Assembly (NCBI GenBank): GCA_023409675.1
Contig: JAEYRC010000045.1
Location: 1 to 14,972 of the forward strand
Source: Bacteroidota bacterium
GTDB taxonomy: Bacteria > Bacteroidota > Bacteroidia > Chitinophagales > Chitinophagaceae
Length of the DNA stretch: 14,972 nt
Direction of reading: 5' to 3'
In this document: positions 1 to 6,474 of the stretch, one piece after another
Position numbering within the stretch: the first letter of the stretch is position 1
Layout: the number at the start of each line of letters is the position of its first letter
The notes under the pieces: model-generated
Database searches by the model: none
The model's input: the letters and a program-made list of their open reading frames with translations, nothing else
What the model was told of the DNA's origin: nothing
Made by a program: the position numbers and the translations under genes

Positions 1-2
1 AA

Positions 3-194
3 ATAAGGGTGATCCGTATGGATGGTTCGAAACCCGATCTGCTGGTAACCCTGAAACGCCGGATATGTGACTGGATTGATTTTGCGCTGCTTGGGCTACC
101 GGCTATCATCATCAGCACCAATAACCCCATGCGCAAACGTCTGGGTGATTTATTTGCAAAAACCATTGTGATTAAAGATATTTCCGTGGTGTGA
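3..194 (+). CDS. RDD family membrane protein, C-terminal fragment (5' end outside window)
   Basis: The frame is open from the first bases of the window, so this is the 3' end of a longer gene, not a small protein starting at the GTG at position 9. The visible part has the typical end of an RDD-family protein: a 'VIRMDGSKPDL' stretch, a hydrophobic segment (about WIDFALLGLPAIIIST), then the closing motif KRLGDLFAKTIVI, which matches the family's usual RxGDxxAxT ending. RDD proteins are small integral membrane proteins of mostly unknown role, some linked to ion transport. The conserved Arg/Asp residues that name the family lie in the missing N-terminal part. The family call is fairly sure; function cannot be given. 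Confidence 0.75.
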   Translation: MRVIRMDGSKPDLLVTLKRRICDWIDFALLGLPAIIISTNNPMRKRLGDLFAKTIVIKDISVV

Positions 195-247
195 AGGCCA
201 ACGATTTTCGCACTTAACCTGTCAGTATCCTGAATATACCGCACACT

Positions 248-2239
248 ATGTATTGTAAATTAGTTCTGCTGCTGCTGAGTTTACTGCCTTTTATTGCTGC
301 CGGCCAGGAGTGCACAACACTTGGTCAAACGCCTTCGACCGCCTTTCCGGTTTGTGGTACCACAAAATTCAAGCAGGAAACTGTTCCACTTTGTGGCGGG
401 AAAAGTGTTCCCGGCTGTGCCAATTACCTCACGGATATCAATCCATTCTGGTATAAATTCACCTGTTTTGCGGATGGAACTTTGGGGTTTGAAATAACAC
501 CTTCCAACCTGAGCGATGACTACGACTGGCAATTGTTTGATATTACCGGTAGAAATCCAATGGACCTCTATACCGATAAAACAATGTTTGTTGCCGGGAA
601 CTGGTCTGGTGAAGGCGGGGTAACCGGCACTTCATCAAGAGGTACCAGTCTGGATGTTTGTGCAGGCCCTGGTCAACCCCTGTTTACCAGTATGCCTCAA
701 CTTAAAAAGAATCATGAATACCTGTTGCTGGTCAGCCATTTTACATCTTCTCAAAGTGGCTACGCCCTGGAATTCAAGGGTGGAACGGCAAATATTACCG
801 ATCCGCTTCCTCCCGATATATTGTCAGCGATCCCCGATTGTGCTTCAAACCGGATTTCCGTGGTGCTGAATAAAAAAATGCGTTGCAATTCACTGGCAGC
901 GGATGGAAGTGATTTCAGTATTCCCGGAAGCAATGCCACCATTCTGGAAGCAAAATCTTCATCCTGCAGCGCAGGTTTTGATATGGATACAGTTGTACTG
1001 CTGCTGGATCGTCCGCTTACGAATGGCGATTACCAGGTAGTGCTGAAAGCGGGATCAGATGGAAATACATTGCTCGACAACTGTGGAACGGGCATTCCGG
1101 AAGGCAATGCTGCCGGCTTCAGTATCCGGGTTGCTGAACCTACTCTGCTCGACAGCATCACGCCCCCATCCTGTGCACCAAATCAGCTTGAGCTGGTCTT
1201 CAACAAGCCTATTATCTGTTCCACGATCGCTGCGAACGGTTCAGATTTTTCGCTGAGTGGCCCTGCCGCTGTATCTATTACCGGCGCTCAGCCTGTGTGT
1301 AATAGCGAGGGTAGAACCACGGTTATTCGCTTAACCTTATCGGGTATACTGGCATCAGGAGGAAATTATACCGTTACCTCACGGGTTGGATCTGATGGCA
1401 ATACGATCCGAGATGATTGCGGGCTGTATACGCCACCCGGTAGCCAGGTATCTGCACGCATAGAAGATACTGTATCTGCGGATCTGAGTATGGTAATGGG
1501 TTATGGTTGTGTGTCCGATACGCTTTACTTATCAAACGCGGGTAACAATGGCATAAATCAGTGGCGCTGGTCGGTAAGCGGAATGCCTGACAGAACGGTT
1601 CGTCAGCTGAGCATGTTATTTACCACTCCGGGGGAGAAGCAGGGTAAGCTTTGGGTTTCCAATGGCTTTTGTGCTGACAGCAGCAGCTTTGGTTTTACCA
1701 TTCCGGATAAATTAAAAGCCGCGTTTCAGGTTCCGGATAATATTTGTCCGAAAGATGGTGCGCTGTTTACCGATTCCAGCCTTGGAATGATCAGTTCATG
1801 GTACTGGGATTTCGGTAACGGCAATACGAGTACGCTGCAGCAACCACCCGTTGAATATTATCCGGCTTCCGTTTCAGATACCCGTTATACTGTTTCACTA
1901 ACGGTAAAAGGCAATGGTTGCGAAAGCCGGGTGAGTAAAACCATTAATGTGGTTAATTCCTGTGAAATCGCTGTTCCTTCTGCATTTTCACCCAATGGCG
2001 ACGGGCGTAATGATGAGTTGTATCCGGCCAATGCGTATAAAGCAAGTCAGTTATTGTTCAGGGTATATAACCGGTATGGACAAGTGGTTTTTGAATCGAA
2101 AGATATTTCCCGCCGCTGGAACGGACGGGTAGCCGGAAAGGACCTTGCAGCAGGAACCTATGTATGGACACTGCAGTATACTCTACGGGATACCGGGCAG
2201 TCGTACCATAAAAAAGGAACGGTTTTCCTGCTACGGTAA
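248..2239 (+). CDS. Secreted multidomain protein with PKD domain and T9SS type B (gliding motility-associated) C-terminal domain
   Basis: A 663-residue secreted protein. Residues 1-19 form a signal peptide (hydrophobic LVLLLLSLLPFIAA, then GQ). Residues about 20-180 are a Cys- and aromatic-rich N-terminal domain of a kind common in large Sphingobacteriia/Chitinophagaceae surface proteins. Two homologous Ig-like repeats follow, about 189-297 and 301-407; both carry an 'AA(D/N)GSDFS' motif and a 'GSDGNT' plus D-x-C-G motif. Residues about 415-485 look like a degenerate PKD-type domain and 492-570 a clear one (WYWDFGNGNTST). The last ~90 residues (VPSAFSPNGDGRND, VYNRYGQVVFES, WNG, LAAGTYVW) are the type B T9SS sorting domain, so export by type IX secretion to the cell surface or medium is expected. 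The many paired cysteines suit an extracellular protein. No catalytic domain is visible; an adhesin or matrix role is only a guess. It converges with mnmG. Confidence 0.9.
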   Translation: MYCKLVLLLLSLLPFIAAGQECTTLGQTPSTAFPVCGTTKFKQETVPLCGGKSVPGCANYLTDINPFWYKFTCFADGTLGFEITPSNLSDDYDWQLFDITGRNPMDLYTDKTMFVAGNWSGEGGVTGTSSRGTSLDVCAGPGQPLFTSMPQLKKNHEYLLLVSHFTSSQSGYALEFKGGTANITDPLPPDILSAIPDCASNRISVVLNKKMRCNSLAADGSDFSIPGSNATILEAKSSSCSAGFDMDTVVLLLDRPLTNGDYQVVLKAGSDGNTLLDNCGTGIPEGNAAGFSIRVAEPTLLDSITPPSCAPNQLELVFNKPIICSTIAANGSDFSLSGPAAVSITGAQPVCNSEGRTTVIRLTLSGILASGGNYTVTSRVGSDGNTIRDDCGLYTPPGSQVSARIEDTVSADLSMVMGYGCVSDTLYLSNAGNNGINQWRWSVSGMPDRTVRQLSMLFTTPGEKQGKLWVSNGFCADSSSFGFTIPDKLKAAFQVPDNICPKDGALFTDSSLGMISSWYWDFGNGNTSTLQQPPVEYYPASVSDTRYTVSLTVKGNGCESRVSKTINVVNSCEIAVPSAFSPNGDGRNDELYPANAYKASQLLFRVYNRYGQVVFESKDISRRWNGRVAGKDLAAGTYVWTLQYTLRDTGQSYHKKGTVFLLR

Positions 2240-2272
2240 ACAAGTATATAACGGTGTGGTATAACCGAAAAG

Positions 2273-4135
2273 TTACCTTCCCATGTAGACCATCAGGATC
2301 TGTACATCACTCGGGTTAACGCCACTGATGCGGCTTGCTTGTCCGAGTGTGCGTGGCCTTATTTTCCTGAACTTCTGCATCGCTTCATTGGACAGGGCAG
2401 GAATTTTTTCATAGTTGAAGGAGTCGGGAATAATCAGGTCTTCCAGTTGACTCATTTTAGCTACAAGCTCTTTTTCTTTTTGAATATAGATTTCATACTT
2501 CACCTGGATTTCTGCCTGTTCAATTGTTTCCCGATCGTAAGCGGCCAATGCATTTTTAAGGTGAGGCAGGTATTGCTGTAATTCATCCAGCGAAATATTT
2601 GGGCGCAGCAGCAATTGCAATGCCTTTTGTTTCTGAACTAATGGAGCGGAATTTTTTCCTTCCAGCATAGGAGCTGCTTCATCAGGGCTTACCGATAAAT
2701 TCTGCAACACTTGTTTAATCGCTTCTACACCGCTCTTTTTACTGATCACCCGGTCCATACGTTCCTGGCTGGCCAGGCCCATCCGGTAACTCAGTTCAGT
2801 AAGCCTGAGATCGGCATTATCCTGGCGAAGGAGTGTCCGAAACTCTGCCCGGCTGGTAAACATGCGATAAGGTTCATCGGTACCCTTGCTGATCAGGTCA
2901 TCGATGAGAACGCCTATATAAGCTTCGCTTCTTTTGAGTATAAGCGCTTCTTCCTCCCGGGTTTTGCGGTGCGCGTTGATACCCGCCATCAGTCCCTGGC
3001 AGGCAGCTTCTTCATACCCGGTAGTGCCATTGATCTGGCCTGCAAAAAACAGGTTCCGGATCTGTTTGGTTTCGAGGCTATACTGCAGTTGGGTAGGTGG
3101 AAAATAGTCGTATTCTATAGCATAGCCGGGTCGGAAGATGCGGGCATTTTCAAATCCTTTCACCTGACGCAGGGCCTGCACCTGAACTTCTTCGGGAAGG
3201 GAGGTGGAAAATCCATTCACATAGATTTCAACCGTGTTCCAGCCTTCCGGTTCTATAAATAGCTGATGCCGGTCACGATGTTCAAAGCGACTGATTTTAT
3301 CTTCGATACTGGGACAATACCTTGGTCCTACCCCTTCGATTCTTCCGGCATACATCGGGCTTCTGGAAAACCCTGTTTTTAAGGTTTCGTGTACTTCCGG
3401 TGTGGTATACGCGATCCAGCAGCTCTGTTGTTGTTGTGGATTTTTGATGTCGAGGTACGATAATCCGGATATCTCCTCATCCCCTGCCTGTTCTTCCATT
3501 TTGCTGTAATCCAAACTACGGCCATCGATACGGGGAGGTGTTCCGGTTTTGAGGCGGTCGCTTTCGAAACCAAGAGATACCAGTTGTTCAGTGATCCCGG
3601 AGGCGGCTTTCTCCGCTACCCTTCCTCCGCCAAATCGTTTCTCCCCGATATGTATTACACCGTTCAAAAAGGTTCCACTGGTTATTACAACAGCTTTTGC
3701 CCTTATTTCATGGCCCATCGCGGTAATTACCCCCCTAGCCTGACCTTCCTCAATGATAATTTGATTCACCGTATCCTGGTAAAAATCAACATTTGGTGTT
3801 TGTTCGAGCATTTCACGCCATTTCTGCGCAAAGAGCATCCGGTCATTTTGTGCTCTTGGGCTCCACATGGCCGGACCTTTTGATCGGTTCAGCATCCTGA
3901 ACTGAATCATACTTGCATCCGTCACTATCCCGGAGTAGCCGCCCAGAGCATCGATTTCACGCACGATTTGCCCCTTAGCGATCCCTCCCATGGCAGGATT
4001 ACAGCTCATCTGAGCGATCGTGTGCATGTTCATCGTAATCAGCAAAACACTTGATCCCAGGTTCGCCGCCGCTGCCGCTGCCTCACATCCCGCATGACCG
4101 GCCCCAGCCACAATTACATCGTAGGTTTTAAACAT
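2273..4135 (-). CDS. mnmG: tRNA uridine-5-carboxymethylaminomethyl(34) synthesis enzyme MnmG (GidA)
   Basis: FAD-dependent enzyme that, with the GTPase MnmE, adds the carboxymethylaminomethyl group to the wobble uridine U34 of certain tRNAs, supporting accurate decoding of two-codon boxes. The 620-residue length is normal for the family. The N-terminus has the dinucleotide-binding motif GAGHAG (residues 11-16) followed by E18. The MnmG signatures CNPAMGGIAKG (from residue 44) and GTPPRIDGRSLDYS are present, as are YCPSIEDKI and, further on, NGTTGYEEAACQGLMAG of the FAD domain. The C-terminal helical domain ends with the usual ALSNEAMQKFRKIRPRTLGQASRISGV pattern. All expected blocks are intact. 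The gene is transcribed away from a short region carrying two parS palindromes, and a TAATTTTG box lies 4 nt before its ATG. No MnmE gene is in the window. Confidence 0.97.
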   Translation of the reverse strand: MFKTYDVIVAGAGHAGCEAAAAAANLGSSVLLITMNMHTIAQMSCNPAMGGIAKGQIVREIDALGGYSGIVTDASMIQFRMLNRSKGPAMWSPRAQNDRMLFAQKWREMLEQTPNVDFYQDTVNQIIIEEGQARGVITAMGHEIRAKAVVITSGTFLNGVIHIGEKRFGGGRVAEKAASGITEQLVSLGFESDRLKTGTPPRIDGRSLDYSKMEEQAGDEEISGLSYLDIKNPQQQQSCWIAYTTPEVHETLKTGFSRSPMYAGRIEGVGPRYCPSIEDKISRFEHRDRHQLFIEPEGWNTVEIYVNGFSTSLPEEVQVQALRQVKGFENARIFRPGYAIEYDYFPPTQLQYSLETKQIRNLFFAGQINGTTGYEEAACQGLMAGINAHRKTREEEALILKRSEAYIGVLIDDLISKGTDEPYRMFTSRAEFRTLLRQDNADLRLTELSYRMGLASQERMDRVISKKSGVEAIKQVLQNLSVSPDEAAPMLEGKNSAPLVQKQKALQLLLRPNISLDELQQYLPHLKNALAAYDRETIEQAEIQVKYEIYIQKEKELVAKMSQLEDLIIPDSFNYEKIPALSNEAMQKFRKIRPRTLGQASRISGVNPSDVQILMVYMGR

Positions 4136-4139
4136 GCTG

Positions 4140-4147
4140 CAAAATTA
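4140..4147 (-). promoter_or_regulatory. Candidate -7 promoter box (TAATTTTG) of mnmG
   Basis: On the minus strand TAATTTTG matches the Bacteroidota -7 consensus TAnnTTTG exactly. It is separated from the mnmG ATG by only 4 nt (CAGC), so transcription would start at or within a base or two of the start codon and give a leaderless mRNA. No clear TTG is seen at the -33 position; that region runs directly into the first parS site. One 8-base match in AT-rich DNA can arise by chance. Confidence 0.4.
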
Positions 4148-4169
4148 GGTATTGTAAAGCAGATGGTTT

Positions 4170-4185
4170 TGTTCCACGTGGAACA
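4170..4185. promoter_or_regulatory. parS: parS site 1 (ParB-binding palindrome)
   Basis: The sequence TGTTCCACGTGGAACA is a perfect 16-bp palindrome and fits the conserved chromosomal parS consensus TGTTNCACGTGNAACA. ParB binds such sites, spreads or slides along nearby DNA using CTP, and helps load SMC/condensin and segregate the origin region. It lies 34 bp upstream of the mnmG start codon and adjoins the expected -33 region of the mnmG promoter. An identical copy begins 38 bp further on. No parA or parB gene is in the window. Confidence 0.88.
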
Positions 4186-4207
4186 CTGCCGATAACTAAA
4201 AAGTTAC

Positions 4208-4223
4208 TGTTCCACGTGGAACA
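4208..4223. promoter_or_regulatory. parS: parS site 2 (ParB-binding palindrome)
   Basis: A second perfect copy of TGTTCCACGTGGAACA, 38 bp (start to start) from the first and directly abutting the ybeY stop codon (the base after the palindrome is the last base of the stop). A small inverted repeat, TAACT-AAAA-AGTTA, lies between the two copies. Two identical 16-bp palindromes in 88 bp of intergenic DNA are very unlikely by chance, and the close pairing resembles clustered parS sites in other bacteria. Confidence 0.88.
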
Positions 4224-4658
4224 TTAGATCAATTGGTGTAAATAATGATCTTCTTTCGACCTCATGATTTGTTGTTCAGCAGGAGTTTTATCGCCATAGC
4301 CACAAAGATGTAGTGCCCCATGGATCATGACACGCGCCAATTCACTGTTAAAATCGGTATGGAAAATTTGTGCATTCTCGTGTATACGGTCAACGCTGAT
4401 ATAAATTTCTCCGGTTATTGAATCATCCTCAGACAGGTCGAATGTAATGATATCGGTATAATCGTCGTGCTGAAGGTGTTTTTTATTGATATCCAGCAGA
4501 AATTCATCTGAACAGAATATATACGTTAAGCCCCGAAGCGGTTTTTCTTCCTGCACAAACAGTTGCCGCAGGCTTTCCTTCAGCTTTCGCGCCCCGTTAA
4601 GGCGGAAATTAATATCCGCGGTATAATGCCGGATATATGGGCGTGCTTTTTGATTCAT
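4224..4658 (-). CDS. ybeY: Endoribonuclease YbeY (rRNA maturation factor)
   Basis: UPF0054-family metal-dependent endoribonuclease acting in 16S rRNA 3'-end maturation and ribosome quality control. With the ATG at 4658 the protein has 144 residues, normal for the family. The frame is open further upstream to a TTG at 4691, but the extra 11 residues are unlike family N-termini and the ATG gives the expected short lead into the domain, so I chose the ATG. Conserved features are the NKKHLQHDDYTDIITFDLSEDDSITGEIYIS region (residues ~58-88) and the metal motif HGALHLCGYGD (113-123). The first two metal-binding His residues (113, 117) are present, but the third position, His in the Escherichia coli enzyme, is Asp123 here. 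An Asp at this place is, to my knowledge, usual in Bacteroidota. Its stop codon touches parS site 2, and it diverges from the feoA-nadD operon. Confidence 0.93.
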   Translation of the reverse strand: MNQKARPYIRHYTADINFRLNGARKLKESLRQLFVQEEKPLRGLTYIFCSDEFLLDINKKHLQHDDYTDIITFDLSEDDSITGEIYISVDRIHENAQIFHTDFNSELARVMIHGALHLCGYGDKTPAEQQIMRSKEDHYLHQLI

Positions 4659-4694
4659 TTCCAAATTCGTAAGCCTTGATAAGAAATACAAAGC

Positions 4695-4702
4695 TACATT
4701 TG
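4695..4702 (+). promoter_or_regulatory. Candidate -7 promoter box (TACATTTG) of the feoA-nadD operon
   Basis: TACATTTG matches the Bacteroidota -7 consensus TAnnTTTG exactly and ends 4 nt before the GTG start of the feoA-like gene, the same spacing seen at mnmG. A TTG at 4676-4678 leaves a 16-bp spacer, shorter than the usual 19-21 bp, so the -33 element is doubtful. If used, the mRNA would be leaderless or nearly so, consistent with no Shine-Dalgarno sequence before the GTG. Confidence 0.45.
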
Positions 4703-4706
4703 TTCA

Positions 4707-4937
4707 GTGAAAAGACTTTCAACCATAAAGGCCGGTCAGCAGGTTAGAATCCTGTCCTTCGAGAACAACGATCTGTTTCTCAAGCTAATGGAAATGGGCT
4801 GTGTACCCGGAGAATTGATTCGGGTAGATAAAATTGCACCCCTTGGGGATCCAATTTCGATCAGTGTTTCCGGCTATAGCCTCAGTCTGCGCTTGAATGA
4901 AGCCTCCAATATATTTGTAGAAGATATTGTTGACTGA
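4707..4937 (+). CDS. feoA: FeoA family protein (ferrous iron transport accessory)
   Basis: A 76-residue cytoplasmic protein of the FeoA family, small SH3-like beta-barrel proteins that support the ferrous iron permease FeoB. Family features are the opening KRLSTIKAGQQVRI, the central LMEMGCVPGELIRVDKIAPLGDPISISV (in most members LxxxGhxPGxxhxhhxxxPxGDPhxhxh), and the closing SLRLNEASNIFVE. The start is a GTG; no in-frame ATG is available before the conserved region. The stop overlaps the nadD ATG by one base (TGATG), so translation of the two is probably coupled. No feoB is in the window, so this is a stand-alone FeoA domain; whether it serves a FeoB elsewhere or another partner cannot be told. 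Confidence 0.85.
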   Translation: MKRLSTIKAGQQVRILSFENNDLFLKLMEMGCVPGELIRVDKIAPLGDPISISVSGYSLSLRLNEASNIFVEDIVD

Positions 4938-5548
4938 TGTCCCAACGCATCGGACTATATTTCGGATCTTTCAACCCGGTGCATCACGGGCACCTTATCC
5001 TGGCCACGTTTATACTTCAGCATGCCCCACTCGATCAGCTTTGGTTTATCGTATCCCCTCAAAATCCGTTGAAACCTTCTGTGGGATTGTTGAACGAATA
5101 CCAGCGCCTGCACCTGGTGCGACTGGCCATAGAAGACGTCCCCGGCCTGAAAGTCAGTGATATTGAATTTAAACTTCCTCGTCCCTCCTATACCATCGAT
5201 ACCCTGACTTACCTGCAGGAAAAATACCCTGATCACCGGTTTTCGGTAATAATGGGTAGCGACAGCTACCGGAATATCGCAAAATGGAAGAATTATGCCC
5301 AGTTACTGGAACATTACCCGCTATATGTCTACCTGCGCCCCGGCCATCCCGTAGAACCTCTTTCCGGGTTTCCGGAACCACTGGTTTTGAAAGCTCCCCT
5401 GCTTGAAATCTCTGCCACCCTCATTCGGGAGAATATCCGCAAGGGACACAGTATTAAATTCCTGGTTCCGGATATTGTAGCAGAAGAAATTGAGCGGAAT
5501 GGCTATTATCGAAATACCGATAAACCTCAAAAGCCGGAAAATGCTTAG
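4937..5548 (+). CDS. nadD: Nicotinate-nucleotide adenylyltransferase NadD
   Basis: Cytoplasmic enzyme of NAD biosynthesis that joins nicotinate mononucleotide with ATP to form deamido-NAD. The 203-residue length is typical. The nucleotidyltransferase signature GSFNPVHHGHL (residues 10-20, covering GxFxPxHxGH) and the second ATP-binding motif ISATLIR (158-164, an ISxTxIR motif) are both intact. The middle carries VIMGSDSYRNIAKWKNY (~104-120), the usual NadD block with a conserved Asp and Trp. The ATG overlaps the feoA stop by one base. The next gene starts 18 bp after the stop, so feoA, nadD and the serine hydrolase are likely co-transcribed. Confidence 0.95.
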   Translation: MSQRIGLYFGSFNPVHHGHLILATFILQHAPLDQLWFIVSPQNPLKPSVGLLNEYQRLHLVRLAIEDVPGLKVSDIEFKLPRPSYTIDTLTYLQEKYPDHRFSVIMGSDSYRNIAKWKNYAQLLEHYPLYVYLRPGHPVEPLSGFPEPLVLKAPLLEISATLIRENIRKGHSIKFLVPDIVAEEIERNGYYRNTDKPQKPENA

Positions 5549-5566
5549 GTTCGTAGAAAAACTGCA

Positions 5567-6433
5567 ATGAAGTTTCTCCTTAGATGTTGTTTTTTCCTGT
5601 TGATAATGAATAATGTGCAGGCGCAGAAGACCGATAAAAAGCTGGAACGTGCGCTGACTGAACTTAGCTCCGGATTCAATGGGGAGATAGGCTTTTATGT
5701 CAAAAACCTGCGGACTGGTAAAACGGCCAGTTTCAATGCTGATACCATTTTCCCTACCGCCAGTATGGTAAAAATTCCGATTCTGTATGGTATTATGGCG
5801 CGAATACAGGAGGGTACACTGCGTGATACACAGCAACTGATCTACCGTGATTCACTGTATTATGCCGGGGTCGATATATTAGGTTCTTTCAAACAGGATG
5901 AAAAGATCGAATTGTCGAAGGTGATCATGCTGATGCTGACCATGAGCGATAATACCGCCAGTTTATGGCTGCAGTCGCTGGCCGGTACGGGCACAAAAAT
6001 CAATGCTTTACTCGCAGAAAAAGGATTTCAGCATACCCGGGTCAATTCCAGGACGGAAGGCAGACAGGGCGACTGGAGGCTATACGGCTGGGGGCAGACA
6101 ACCCCGAAAGAAATGGCGAATTTGATGGAACTAATTGTAAATCAACAGCTTGTGAGCGATTCGCTGGATTCAAGAATGCTTCGTTTATTGGGTCGCAATT
6201 ATTTTGATCATGTGGCGATCAGCCAGATTCCTTCCCATGTATTTGTAGCTTCCAAAAATGGCGCGGTGAATGCGTCCAGAAGCGAAGTGCTGTATGTAAA
6301 TGCCGGCCGCAACCCGTATATTTTTTGTGTAACCACCAAAAATAACCGGGATGTGCGCTGGACTAATGACAATGAGGCCTGGGTACTAACCCGGAAAATT
6401 TCCCGCCATTTATGGGAATACTTTGGTGAATAG
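5567..6433 (+). CDS. Secreted serine hydrolase, class A beta-lactamase-like
   Basis: A 288-residue exported protein of the class A beta-lactamase/penicillin-recognising superfamily. Residues 1-19 are a signal peptide (FLLRCCFFLLIMNNVQA), cut before or near Gln20. The nucleophile motif SxxK is S66-M-V-K69, preceded by the usual TASMVKIPIL context. The SDN loop motif is intact (S127-D-N129, MSDNTASLWL). R162-T-E164 lines up with the Arg164-x-Glu166 of the omega loop and is followed by TTPKEMANLMELI as in class A enzymes, but the Asn of the ExxLN motif is Gly. The third active-site motif KTG is K230-N-G232. The fold and a serine acyl-enzyme are therefore likely; strong beta-lactamase activity is not assured, since many Bacteroidota relatives are uncharacterised 'serine hydrolases'. 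It sits 18 bp after nadD in the same operon. Confidence 0.85.
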   Translation: MKFLLRCCFFLLIMNNVQAQKTDKKLERALTELSSGFNGEIGFYVKNLRTGKTASFNADTIFPTASMVKIPILYGIMARIQEGTLRDTQQLIYRDSLYYAGVDILGSFKQDEKIELSKVIMLMLTMSDNTASLWLQSLAGTGTKINALLAEKGFQHTRVNSRTEGRQGDWRLYGWGQTTPKEMANLMELIVNQQLVSDSLDSRMLRLLGRNYFDHVAISQIPSHVFVASKNGAVNASRSEVLYVNAGRNPYIFCVTTKNNRDVRWTNDNEAWVLTRKISRHLWEYFGE

Positions 6434-6474
6434 CTTCGCTGTCCCTTGATCTTTACGTATATTTTCCCCGGCCT

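Noticed and set aside
2252..2267. Terminator between the T9SS gene and mnmG
   Set aside because: Only a 4-bp inverted repeat (CGGT/ACCG) with no T-tract; too weak to call.
2711..3262. 183-codon plus-strand frame opposite mnmG
   Set aside because: It lies wholly inside the intact mnmG gene on the opposite strand and has no recognisable domain.
4659..4691. Longer YbeY starting at TTG 4691
   Set aside because: The 11 extra residues do not fit the family and an ATG is available at 4658 just before the conserved domain.
6446..6465. Promoter upstream of chrA (TTG and TATATTTT)
   Set aside because: The spacer is only 9 bp and the box is one base off; co-transcription from nadD and the hydrolase explains the gene as well.
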